Of a DNA stretch of 64,000 nucleotides, positions 25,068-36,675 are shown one piece after another. The DNA lies in NCBI GenBank assembly GCA_018697195.1, contig CM031879.1:30136473-30200472 (forward strand). Direction: 5' to 3'. The translations under genes were made by a program, and so were the position numbers. Source of the stretch: Certhia americana. Lineage: Eukaryota; Chordata; Aves; Passeriformes; Certhiidae. Position 1 is the stretch's first letter. Each line of letters begins with the position of its first letter. Under the pieces are notes generated by a model. That model saw only the letters and a program-made list of their open reading frames with translations. It did not search any database and was not told the origin of the DNA.

Positions 25068-26177
25068 CACTCACAAAAGAGTGAGATGACACAGAGAGAT
25101 AGTTAAGAAAGGATTAATATAATAGGGTTGACCTATTACTGTGTCTGGGAAGGTGTGTTCTGCTCTTTGCCTGCCTTATTTTTATCTCTCGTGTTTGTGG
25201 CTTTTCTATGGCTTCTTCCTCTTTTTGTTATCCTATTTTGTATTGAAAAAGCCCTTGACCAGACACCCTCAAGGTAGTTCCACTCTCTCATAAAAGAAAA
25301 GAAAATGAAACCATTTATGTATTAAGTTTCACATTACATTGTTTGGGAGACTCATATATGACTAAATTGGGCAAGATGATTGCATTTCCAGTAACACCTT
25401 TTCTACCAATTTGTGTTTGTTCTAATTTGATGCTTGTGGGTAGAGATCTTGGCTATCCTTTTCGAGACTCGAGAATAACCATATGTTGGTGAATGAGATA
25501 CTGAGGAATTTCAGTCACGTGGGCTTTTCATATAGCTAAAACTTTAGGAGTCTGCCAAGGGAGAGAACACTACAGTTCTAAAATTTAGTTACTTTTCCAC
25601 ATTTTCAGTGGTAGAATTTCAAGATAACTAAGCAGCATGATGGTTAAACAACTAGGTTAAGAAAGAGCTAATGGTGGTTTTCGTCATGCATGAGAATTGG
25701 GAAACAAAGGCATTATGAGATAAATTCAGGGCAGTCAGAAACATTCATGTTATTTCTGCATTAATATTCATGTTATTAATTATTATCATTAAAGAACGAT
25801 GATATTAGGTCAAAGATTTTTACAAACAAAGATCAAGTGAAGTCCTCCCTTAAAGATCTTCTAGTTCATGCAAAACATGATGGTTCAGAGAATGGAAGGT
25901 GTGGGAAAACATATAAGCACAGAGGTAATGTGTTGATTTGCAAACACCACAAATAATTTCTGCACTAGTTTCTGGAACATGTTACAGGCATATCAAGTCT
26001 CACACTTCCTGTGATAAGTGCAGTTGCTCACATTTACATTCTCCATACTGATATACCATGTTTGATACTATGGCACAACGTTTCACTCTTCATCTGATTC
26101 TTGTAGAACAGTAGAGAAGATTTGCTGCTGTATTGCATTTCGGAAACTGTACTGGGAAATGCAGTTTGGAAAACAGT
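25068..26177. other. non-coding stretch
   Basis: AT-rich DNA without recognised repeats. An 8-bp-arm hairpin (TGCATTTC 26134-26141 / GAAATGCA 26156-26163) lies just before the duplicated 64-mer. Confidence 0.5.
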
Positions 26178-26241
26178 GCCTCTGCACTGGGAAGTGAAAA
26201 GACATGAGCGTTGCTGAATGATGAAATATGAAGTACTCAGA
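26178..26241. repeat. 64-bp near-identical duplication, copy A
   Basis: Begins gcctctgcactgggaagtg and ends gaagtactcaga. It is identical to 29865-29928 except for one A/G difference (gatgaaat here, gatgagat there). The flanks are unrelated and no target-site duplication is evident. It matches no repeat family I recognise. Confidence 0.97.
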
Positions 26242-26844
26242 TAAGGGCTACCAATAAAAGAAAAACTCTGCTAAAAGATGCATTACCCATCAGCATTTTT
26301 TTTTCCTTGAGAAATGATGAGCAAAGGCTGGTGCCTGTGCAGTCTGACAAGCAGTATTTCCTACGGTGGGGATCAGAGATCTAGATGCTAAAAAAAGAGA
26401 CAAAGGGGAAACAAAACATCCCAGAGGGGGATGTTTTGTATATGGAAACAGAGGGAAATCCCCCTGCTCTTTCTTAAGCAGAAGGACAAAGTTAAAACCA
26501 CTAAGAAGTTTGTCCAAGGAAATTCTATTTTAGTGCAATCTGGAAAAGCACTTCCCCAGTCTCATCATCTGTCATCAATATAAACATATTCACATTTTTT
26601 GGAAGCCATGTAAAATACTATCTATTTTTAAAAACCAGAATTTGCAAGCATAAATCATTTGGCCAGTTTGCACAGAATGTTTTTATAGAGCTGCTTTAGC
26701 ATAAAAAATAAAGTGAAAATAGTAAATTATTCTAAAGGCAAAATGACTAAAAGGCACAACAAATTTACATGCATAATAAAAAAGTAGTTTCTAATTAAAG
26801 TTGTCATATTTTCATTAAACATTATGTGAAGATTATCATTCACA
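26242..26844. other. non-coding stretch
   Basis: AT-rich DNA. The short minus-strand frame at 26290-26517 shows no recognisable content. Confidence 0.5.
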
Positions 26845-27615
26845 GAATCATAAAATCCAAGGTTGGAAGGGACCTCAAACATTTTCTGGTCCAGTTTTTC
26901 TTGGTAAAATCATGTTCTAGATAATATTAAATTGTGCCTATTACTCTTCCTCTTTTCCATGTAACTCCACATGAGCCTCCATCTTCTTTATAAACATCCT
27001 TTAAATACTGGAATATGGTGATAAGATATCCCTTAAGCCTTTTTTTTTCAAGCTGAACAAATCCTGTTTTCTCAGCCTTTCCTCATATGGCAGGCTTGCT
27101 AGTCCATTGATCATGTTTGTGGCCCTTGCCTGGATCCTCTCCAGCCAGTCCACATATTTTTAGCATAGCAGAGACCAAAGCTAAACCCTGTGTGGCTTGA
27201 CAGTTGCTGAGTGGGATAACATATTTATCTCTTGGTGATATCCTTATGAATGTTACCCAGCATCCTGTTGGGTTTCTCTGCTGCAGAGCACACTGTCCAC
27301 TCGTACAGAGCTTGCTGTCCACAAGGGCCCCTAGATCCCTTCCCGCAGAGCTGGTCCCCAGTCAGATAGATCCCAATCTGAGCTTCACACCTGTGTTATG
27401 GTTCCTGTATTGAAAGCCTTGGGTAAATCCAGGTAGACAATGTCCACCCTCATCCAACATCAGTTGAGCAGGTTATTTGTACTAGAAGATCATCATGTTT
27501 GTCAAGCATGATTTGTCCTTGATAAATCTACGCTGGCTTTTCCTGGTCGTGCTCTTTATCTGGCCTGTGAAAGCCCTTAGGAAGACTCATCCCATGACTT
27601 AATTCAGTGTTAGGT
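26845..27615 (-). mobile_element. longer CR1 LINE fragment, minus strand
   Basis: The left edge is the CR1 3' terminus in reverse complement (tcacagaatcataaaatcc, then ggttggaagggacctc). Moving right, it continues upstream into the element: 'ttctcagcctttcctcat', 'ttgatcatgtttgtggccct', 'ggatcctctccagccagtcc', 'cagcatcctgttgggtttct', 'gcagagctggtccccagtc' and 'caagcatgatttgtccttg'. It therefore covers the 3' untranslated region and part of the late ORF2 (reverse transcriptase) region antisense. Indels and stops make it non-functional. It is the longest young-type CR1 in the window. Confidence 0.92.
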
Positions 27616-29864
27616 AGCAGAAAACTAACAGGCCACAAACTCACGTAACTGAAAAACCATCAGTCTGGAAAAACTGGTATTAAGATTGGCTGTAAAAGTT
27701 TTGTTTCCTTCTAGAAGAGCATCTATTTTACAGTACACTTCCCTGGTATTGATACTTACACAGGTGCATCTATAAAGCTGTAATATTTGTTTTTATTTTA
27801 GTAAACCAAAGAGAAGAGCAAGAATGAAAAACCTGTCTAGTGATATATTAAGGGAGAAGATTGCTTGCTGTTAATAATTACTATTTTCCATTTCAAATAG
27901 AAATGCATTTTATTCTGTTAGAACAAATAGTTACATAATTTTATTCTTTCTTGTAATTTAGTCAAGTTCTTCTATTTACATTTTTAGAATGGTGCAGGAG
28001 AATGACAGCATATTTTCCCATGACATTTTTGAGCAGAGCAACATGTAATATGGTCTGCTCACTTACACAAACTGATGAAGTTTAAGCTTCATTCAAACAA
28101 GAATGTTTTTTCCACATAAAGGCAGCAAAAAAACCCTTTAAAGCGTCAGATGTGGGTTGAAGGAGCAAAAACCTACGACTTGAGTTTGTAACCATTTAAG
28201 TGATATAAAATGTTGACATTCTCAGACGAATATACTCAAACAAATGATAGGTATACACCAAACAATCATTCATTACTGTCCTTTACTGTTCTTTGGAGAA
28301 AAACTTTAAATAGTTTATTAATATGCCAGTCACTGGAAAACACTGGACAGACAACAGAGGGAGTTCAGGTTCTCAAAAGAAGCAACGGAGGAGGAACATA
28401 AAAAGGCAGTTTCTATATCAGTTGCACTTTTAAAAGACAGCAGTTTTTCAGGATTTACACTTACAGTCTTCCAGATTCTTAGACCATTGTGCAGGAAAAT
28501 TTCCTACATGATGGTAATGCTGAGGCTGCAATACCACATATTTTGCTCTCCTGAGCATGTGGTAGACATGGCTAACCAGTTTCCATAACAGAAGTCCTCC
28601 TGTCCTGGACCTCCTCACCTTCCTTGTACTAGTCCCCTTCCCATGGTGGCAACTATTTCCATTTATTGAACTGGCCCAGTTCAATATCTTCCAGGTTTAA
28701 CCGCAAATCTTGATAAATGGCCACATCTTGCACTGTGCGACTTTGGGAAAAAAAATAAAAAGGTTCAGACTCTCTAATATATTTCTGTCTTTGATCCTGG
28801 TTTACTACAACACCTGATAAGTCATTTTAAAAAGCACAATATGAATAGACAGGTCAGAGCAAACTTACCTTCACCTGTTAAAAGTGGTATTTCACCAAAT
28901 ATATCTATATTATACACATTTGCTGAACACAGCCTTTTTGAGTTTGATGACTTTTCTGGAGCCACTGTTTTGTGACAATTTGAAAAGCCCTCTGCTGATT
29001 TGTTACCATTTTAGCTTTTTGACTATCTGTGTGGCTTTGTTTCCTCCAGAGGATAGAATAGTTAAGTTCCACATCACCTCATTTATTATCTCCTTGGGTA
29101 AGCTTAGTTTCAGTTTTGACCAGCTCAGGGTAGGCACTTTGAACCATACTCCAGGACACACTTCAATTAGGCCAATTACTTTGTCAGAAGCTATGTTGGT
29201 CCTTATCTCCATATCATGTGGTTACACCTTCAGTGAAAAAAACAGGGAGAGCAAGTTATAGGCATAATTCTTCCAGCATTTCTGAACAGTGTAAAAGTTT
29301 CCCCTTTCTTCCTCTTTTAAGAAGCAACAGCATGTGACACCTGCATAATCTAAATTTCCCTTCTCCATTTGTCTTCTTCAGTTTTAAAAAATTGAGGGCA
29401 AAAACAAAGTAAAACACAAGTTCTTTCAAACTCAAAGGCGAGAATGTGGACCTTTTAGTCTGTTTGGACACCTTTGCCTGGCTCCTGCAACCAGTCTAGG
29501 GAGCCACAGGGTACTGGTCTTTATAAACTACAGTCTTCTAAAAGCAGGAAAAGGAAAGAAAATGTGGAGGAGGGGAAAGGCTCTTTCTGGAAGAATTAAT
29601 TCAAGAGGAGAAACCAGCAGAAATTACTTTACCTGGACTGTGATTTGCGTATAAAAACTAGTGACAACAATGAAACATGAAAGAATGCAGCTAATACATG
29701 CACAGTTTATCAAGAAACTTAATAAGATGGCTTCTTTCACCAGTTGCTATCCAGTGATTACCAGTTTTCAAAAACACCAGTCTCAATTCTTCAAGGACTG
29801 AGGCTCTTTCTTGAAGCTCTGGAGAAAGAAGACATTTTCTTACCTACTTTCTCACTCAAATCAG
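27616..29864. other. non-coding stretch with an open stretch on both strands
   Basis: AT-rich DNA. At 28884-29261 the plus strand is open for 125 codons, and the minus strand is open at 29003-29212 (69 codons, reading as for example GLIEVCPGVWFKVPTLSWSK). Neither has recognisable domains nor good flanking splice sites. An old retroelement remnant is possible. No other feature is supported. Confidence 0.45.
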
Positions 29865-29928
29865 GCCTCTGCACTGGGAAGTGAAAAGACATGAGCGTTG
29901 CTGAATGATGAGATATGAAGTACTCAGA
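29865..29928. repeat. 64-bp near-identical duplication, copy B
   Basis: Second copy of the segment at 26178-26241, same orientation, 63 of 64 positions identical, 3.69 kb downstream. The surrounding sequence differs from that of copy A. Confidence 0.97.
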
Positions 29929-30807
29929 CATTTAGCTCAGGGAGGAACAATACAGGCTGGAGTTTCACGTTCCTTTCCAAAGATACAGGCACTGGCACTA
30001 TTGTTCTGATCCCAGTGGAGGTATGATTTTTAGATAAGACACTGTCAGTGACTGACTCAGTGTCAAAACCAGTTCAAGTGCTTCATTTATTACCTCCAAG
30101 TGCCTTTGCACATCACCAGGCACTTAGTGAGCACACAGCTTAGTTCAATAGTCTCAATAGAGACTGCACGCTGCAAGAGACACATTGGTATTCAATGAAC
30201 TTTTGTTTAATGAATTAATAATATTCCAGCAAAATCCACAAAAAAGGGTGGGCATCCAACCCAGCAAAGCCCAGACACAAGGGGTAACACCATCAGCTTC
30301 AAGTTTGAAAATTCTGAAGCTATGTAAAAGAAGGAAAGGAAAATTAATTTCCCCCCACTTCTTTTCCTTCCTTTCCTTCTTCAGCTCCATGTTGTCCAGT
30401 CAGTTTGTCTGAAACAATGAAGATTAGTCTTCACTAATATCACCCTTAATAACAACTTCTGCTAATCTCCTTTTAGCAGAGGACTTCTTGCTATTTCAAA
30501 ATGCACCCTACTGCTTTCTGACATTCTTTCCTATAATATCAATCTTGATGATTTTGAAATCATGTAGCAAAGGTACCTTTTTTTTTTTTTTAATTGATTT
30601 TTCAATTCTTCAAAGCATGCACTGTTCTACTTTTATATCTAAGGAGGCAACTCTCAGAGAGAATTGTGTAAAAAGGATTAAAAATCACTAAAAATAGATC
30701 TTGATATTTCATTGCAAAGCAAATATGTCTCCCGGGATGGTTTTCTCACTTCTGGAGATAAAATAATGGTCAACAAGTCTCTCAGTGTGCAACTTAACTT
30801 CCAAGAA
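29929..30807. other. non-coding stretch
   Basis: AT-rich DNA with a T14 run at 30578-30591. A polypurine stretch on the minus strand (30340-30385) gives a Lys/Glu-rich short frame. No gene or repeat is recognised. Confidence 0.5.
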
Positions 30808-31045
30808 TTTTTCTGTAGGTGTAGAAGAAAGAATTTCAGGTGACCTCACCTCTGATAATTCACAGTTATACTAATTACCAAGGAGGAACAGCCTTGCCCT
30901 AATGGATCACAGCTGTGACTAATAAAGATAAGTGTGATAAAAGGGGTGGGTTGTCTGGTCAGGGGAAATTTAAGAAAGAGGACTTTGGGGAGATAGAGGA
31001 GCCAAGAAGGAAGTAGAAAAAGATAATCCAGAGAGACACCCACAC

Positions 31046-31080
<35 letters not shown>

Positions 31081-31394
31081 AGGATGAGTTGCTGCTGTAA
31101 AAGCTCTGCTGTGAGGTCAGTCTGGGTCTGATGGAGTTGGAACCTGCAGTCAGTGTTGAGCTAGGTAAAAGCCTGTGGTCAGAGTCTGCAAACTAATGCA
31201 TGCAATCATAGTCTAGCAGGAGATAACCAACAGTCAGAGTCTGCAGTTGGACCCTACAGTAGGAGCTTGCTGTAGCCAGAGTCAGAATGACTGAGCTGCA
31301 AAGACTAAACCACGATCATTTTAATATTGCTAAATGAGAGCTGGTGTCTTGGCTCATTTCTACCCCTAATGAGAGGTCTACTGCAACATTTTTC
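30808..31394 (+). mobile_element. ERVK-like solo LTR with 6-bp target-site duplication
   Basis: A 575-bp unit (30814-31388) begins TGTAGGTG and ends TGCAACA. It is flanked on both sides by the same hexamer TTTTTC (30808-30813 and 31389-31394). A TG...CA terminus with a 6-bp duplication is typical of class II (ERVK-like) retroviral LTRs. Inside are 'aacagccttgccctaatgga', 'tcacagctgtgactaa', a TATA-like GTGATAAAAGGGG near 30933, and a U5-like end 'gagctggtgtcttggctcat'. No proviral genes lie beside it, so it is a solo LTR. A 30-A run interrupts it at 31047-31076, and 31130-31280 holds imperfect repeats of CAGTCAGAGTCTGCA. I know no coding capacity for it. Subfamily name not assigned. Confidence 0.82.
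31047..31076. repeat. poly-A run (30 A) inside the LTR
   Basis: Thirty consecutive A after CACACC, in the middle of the ERVK-like LTR. Probably slippage expansion of an A-rich stretch; length may be unreliable in the assembly. Confidence 0.97.
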
Positions 31395-34300
31395 AAATTG
31401 TTGTTTGCATCTACTTGTCAGAAAAACCTCCTTTACAGATATTGAATTTCAAATAATGGAGGATAGTAATTTATTTACTTGGTTTAGATGACTCAAAGTT
31501 GTCATTTCCACTGCAGTTGTATGTTCTGTGTATTTACTTGCTCAGAAGAGGAGATAGTATTATACTAACTGCATATGAAGAAGAGACACGTGTCTTCCCT
31601 CTTTACCTTCTTCCTCCTAAACAAATAAAGCAGTCTGGGCTGCTTCTTATCCTATGGGACTCATTTCACCAAGTCCCCATTTAGATTGTATCACCTCTCT
31701 CTCAAGCAGTCAGGATGGAGAGAATCTCTGCTATTCTATTCTAGGTACAAAGGCAAAATTCACAGGGGACATGAGGAAAGTGTATGAAGTGTAGGAATAA
31801 AGGTTGCATTTTATGTTACAAAACAGGATATATCATGTGATCTAATAGCTGGGAGATGAATTCCAAGTAAGGAAACACAGAAAAATAAATTAGAATAATA
31901 CTTTGCATCATAAATAATAAATATATTTATTAACTATATACATTAATTTAATATATAATATATAAATTGTATATGTTAATTATATAAATGTCATTAAATA
32001 ATAACATATAAATGTTTTTGTCATATATATCTGTGTATCTGTATCTATATATATTATGGAAAGGAAGAGACATCTGAGTCTACTGTTAACTGCTTATAAG
32101 TAGAGGTGCAGTGTTCATAAGAGCAAACACTTTCCTGGGTCAAACCCTATCAAGTCTATAACAGAGTTGTCTAGCTCCCTTTTTTTCTCATTTTAACAGT
32201 CATTGTCCATCCCAGCCATGGTTTTGAATATGCATTTCTTCATAACAAGAGTTAAATCTTCAGCTTACCACTCACCATGGTGTGATAAAAATCCAGCAAA
32301 TATTACCAAAAGACACTCTCCTAGTTTATGTCAGAAGAAGTCAAGTGTTTTTATTTCACAGTGTGTGTGTGATAGAAAGCACAGTTTTGATTTAAGCCAT
32401 TAATTCATAGGTTAACACCATCCTAAAACATGGGGTCCCTCTTTATTTTATCTGCTCTTTGCAAGTTTCAAGCTATGTTATTAAAAAAGAAAGATTTCCC
32501 TTTTTTTTAATCCAGAAGGCAATATATTTTAAAATAAAAAACTTTATTAATGAGGTAGTTATATAAATTTTTAAATAGATACAGCAACTTAGAGTATCAG
32601 GAACTGAGGACCATTGAGCTCTTAAACTGACACCATTTTGAGGTATCACAGAGCAAATTCTTGGAATTTCCTGAAGAAAATATCTTTAAGATCTGTTTCT
32701 CGGGCTGCATTATCTAAATTTTGGAGGGCTCTCAATTGTTACCTTGTAGAAGATTAGATCTATTGAGCCAGTTAAACATTAATTAGGGAAACTAAATTAA
32801 AATAGAAACCTGGACTCTCAGTATAATTGTAATCAGTCATGCAAAAGAAGAATACACTCAACCTAGAACTGTTGCAGAGCTACCATGATGGTGAGGGGAA
32901 AGGAGACTTGTTCAGCCCAACAGAGTTTATAATGATATGCATTAGCTGAACAGAGGGACAATAAATTAGTACAAAGTGACTGTGATGAAATTTAGGGTGG
33001 AAACGAAAAAAAAAGGATTTTCCTTTTCTGTCAAAATGTTCAGGGCTATGGCAGAAAACTGTAGAGTTAATTAAATCTATTACATGATAGATCACAATAT
33101 CAGTAACTTCTGAATTGATTTGCCTGCATCCAGATACAATTCCTCCTTTTCTTTTTCCTAAAGAAAAATCCACCTGGCACTCAAAAGGAACCTTTAAATT
33201 TTCAAATCTTCACCAACTGGATTGCATGGATGGAAAAGGCCTTTTTGGCCATACATATACGAAGTTTTCTTGTATTCACAGGACTAGGAAATACATACAC
33301 CGTAATTGTTCATGCTGTAATTTGGTATCATTCCTGAACTGTCCTTGGAAGGTTTTGATTATGTAAGTGAATTCATATAATCCTGAGACTGAGATGCATT
33401 CCTTGGACAAAAGAGGCAGTCATGGGGAGGCATGTAAAAATCATGGGAGGAAATTGTTTAATTAAGCCTAATTTAGTTTCTGCTTCAAAACTCCTGATAC
33501 TGAGGTTCCTTTATGACTCCTCTGCTACTTAAATGTTGCTTGTTACTATAAATATGACAAGAATTCAAAAAGCATTAATTTATGGCTGACTGCTTTAGTG
33601 GCTTAGTGAAAGTCAAGTGGATTATTTTTTCAGTGTGTTCCCGACAATTAAGCCTTCTGTCCAAGCCTGACAAGAACCAAGGGTGTCCCATAAGAACTCA
33701 AAACTGTAGTTTGAGGAAACCAGTAATGCTGCTGTGCTTGTTTGTATTAACCATCTTCATTAGATAGCAACATTGGCAAAGAACTAGTTTTTTGTTCTTG
33801 ACTGCAATTGTGACAATTCTTTCCAGTCTAGGGCATTAATTTTTGATCTGTTAAACCAGGAGGATTCCCCTGGAGGCAAAAGGGCAAATTCAGCCTGCCA
33901 TTTGTGAAGCTTCATTTAGTTCTTTTCTAAATGTTGTCCAGAAAGGAGTTGAAAAGGTCAAGAGAAACCCAGAAAACAGAGTGTGTGTTCTTTCCTCAAT
34001 TAAAATGTGTTTGGTGAGTTCAAAAACCAGCAGTAACCCTTTCTCTGCACTCTGTTTTTGATCAAGTGTTGTCAGTGATCCTGACTTCAGTGTAGTCCAG
34101 GTTGTAACTGGTAGCTGTTAAGCAGTAATGTACCACCTGTGGCCACCTGCTTTAGTCTTCAGGCTATTATAGATAACAATGGTGTTAACACTGACTTTTG
34201 GAGACATCATCCTGGCACTTACAGATACCACAGAGCTTGCCAAGGTGTCACAGCCACGTGAGAGTTAACTCCTTATACACAGAGTCCTTATTAACTTTGT

Positions 34301-34413
34301 GCTGATTGATAGGAGCTCTGCATGACCCAGCATGGGATACAATTCATTTGTAAAAGAATTATAGTAGAAATATAGAAAATAGGAAAAGGCAAAGCTGCCA
34401 TCTTATTCTTGGA
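31395..34413. other. non-coding stretch including an AT-only low-complexity patch
   Basis: Mostly unremarkable DNA. The part at 31905-32060 is almost pure A/T with repeated ATATA/TAAATAT words and little information content. From 33800 to 34330 the sequence is more complex but matches nothing I recognise. No exon candidate. Confidence 0.55.
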
Positions 34414-34572
34414 TGATTTTCATGGCCAAAGGCAAAATGAAAAACTCCTCAGTAAATTAGGATTCAGGGCTTCTCATCACATTCTCTTTAGTGAATATTT
34501 TAGAAATGTATTTTGCTTCCACCAAAAACTGCAACATGAGCTAAAATTTCCAGCTCTATTGCTGCAGCAAGT
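34414..34572. repeat. diverged repeated segment, copy 1
   Basis: Shares an exact 21-bp core beginning tgattttcatggccaaagg with 36516 onward. Alignable similarity continues for about 160 bp: cagtaaRt...ggattYa, ttctcatc, ttctYttt, gaMtattt, agaaa.atg.attttg. The family is unknown to me. Confidence 0.75.
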
Positions 34573-35872
34573 AGAGAATAAAATAGAAAATTTCCTTAAA
34601 AATTTCCCATGACATGACACAATATTTACCTCTCACTGAATCAGCATGTGTAGGTCTATGGTAAGCAGTCAGACTTTTTTGGGGGGGGTTCTATATCTAT
34701 GTATATAGCTGCTAATAACATTCTAACCTCTGACTTCTTAATTACCTTCTACTTACATCATTCAGGAAATCGGTTTTAAGATCCTGTTAACATGTTATAA
34801 GGCATTAATGGATTTTTTTTTTTCATTACCAATTATATTTCAGGATTGCTTTTCGTATAAATGCCCTCCTGCTAAGTGCATGTCATCTCCCTGATTCCAC
34901 TCTGATGTACCAATGCTGTAGTTAAAAATGGCAAATAACTCACTCATGTGACATTACAGGTACATTTGGTACCTTTCTCTCCTCTGATTATAGACATATC
35001 AGCTCATTAAACACTAGTATAAGAACACTAACTGAACTCTTCTTTCTAACAAAATACCATTGTGAAACTAGAAGCTAAACCCTTCTCTTCTAATGAATAA
35101 ATATCACTGCCTTCATAATCAGGGGAGCTAGGAAGTGTTGCGAGGAACACACCTTTTCAGCCAGCATTTATTGCTGCAGAGGTGGTATTTTTTTTTTCTG
35201 TGTGTCTGATTTTAAGCATGTTTTTAAATGTCTTCACATGCCCTTTTCAGGTTGCTTCTTTTATTAAAAATGTTGATGTTCACTCTCATAAAGGTTACTG
35301 TACTCATGTTATGTGCCACATTGAAAAGGATTATTCCATGCAATCATTTAGAAGCTGTATAGTACTACAGATTCAATGAAAAAATAGTATAGCTCATAAA
35401 CATGTGTATACCAAATGATATAAAAGTTTTACAACAATATATATTGCAACACTAAGTCAAACTCTAATTTGGAACCTTTAGAAGTCCCCAACAGAAACCT
35501 GTTTGTTTCTACAGAGAATATGAAAGTATCTTGTGTGATTGTTTTAATAAATAAAATCAGTCATTTTTTGCTCTCAGTCCAATTGCATACTAACTGTAAG
35601 TTGTGTCATGGCTCTTATGGGTTTCCTCTTCTGAAGATTTAAAGGTATAAAAAGGCTTTATCTTCACACAGAATTGAGCCTGTAGCCACTGGAAAGTTAC
35701 CTCTACCCTTACTATTAGTTAGAAGGAAACATCCTTCTAACTATTGACATGGAAGTCCTCCCTTTCTGGGTTTGTCAGTGGTCATAAGGAAAAACAGATG
35801 CAGAATTAAACATAAAGTGAAACACTCTTACCTTAGAAATGCTCATTACTTAGATATTACAAAGACATGCAG
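34573..35872. other. non-coding stretch
   Basis: AT-rich DNA including a T6G8 tract near 34675-34688. No gene or recognised repeat. Confidence 0.5.
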
Positions 35873-36135
35873 TGGTTGGACAAGGAGGAATAGCTTAAAA
35901 CAAAAGGAGGACAGATTAGATTAGTTATTAGGAAGAAGGTGAGAGTGGTGAGGCATTGGAACAGGTTGACCAGATAAGTTGTGGACATGCGATCCCTGGA
36001 AGTGTTCAAGGCCAGGCTGGATGGGGCTTTGAACAAAATGGCCTAGTGGAACTTGTCCCTGGCCATGGCAGAGGTGTTAGAACCAGATGGTATTTGAGGT
36101 CCCTTCAAATCCAAACTATGCTATAATTCTGTGAT
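35873..36135 (+). mobile_element. CR1 LINE 3'-end fragment, plus strand
   Basis: CR1 tail with 'gcattggaacaggttgacc', 'atccctggaagtgttcaagg', 'ccaggctggatggggctttg', 'ctggccatggcagagg' and 'gaggtcccttcaaatccaaa', ending in 'attctgtgatg'. It is 5'-truncated and non-coding. It lies between the two diverged repeat copies. Confidence 0.95.
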
Positions 36136-36515
36136 GTTCCCTGGTGAAACTTTCCACCCAAGACATGGATAAGGTCACAGGACCCATCCTCTATGTGCAG
36201 AAGCTCACAGGAAAAGAGTCACCACAGAGACAGTTGAAAAGAGTCTTCCCTAGGCACACCAGACTCTCCATGAACCTATGCCTTCCCATTTTACACTTGC
36301 TCATGATTTCTGTTTTACTTTTCCTTCTTTTAAGTCTGATTTTTCATGCTGGTATGTTGAGGTAGAGCTCCTTGCTCTGATTACAGCTCATCAACCCTTT
36401 GTGTGGCAGTAGCACACCTGCATAACTGTTCACATCGTGCCATTGAAAGTTATAAAAAACACTTCATCAGAAATATATGCTGCAGCAATATAACAGTGCC
36501 CATAGGACTTTTGGC

Positions 36516-36675
36516 TGATTTTCATGGCCAAAGGCAAGATGAGAAGTAATAACTAATTCTACAGTAAGTGAGGATTTAAGGTTTCTCATCTTTTCTTTGC
36601 TGACTATTTAGAAAAAATGCATTTTATAGCTGCCAAAAAATTAGAGCACAAACCACAATTTGCAGTTCCATTACC
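36516..36675. repeat. diverged repeated segment, copy 2
   Basis: Second copy of the segment at 34414-34572, same orientation, 2.1 kb downstream, with several small indels relative to copy 1. The pair could be the two LTRs of an ancient provirus, a tandem duplication, or two insertions of an unclassified old repeat. The sequence alone does not decide. Confidence 0.75.

Noticed and set aside
28884..29261. 125-codon plus-strand frame with an open minus strand across part of it
   Set aside because: No recognisable content on either strand and no usable splice sites. Kept only as a note in the stretch description.
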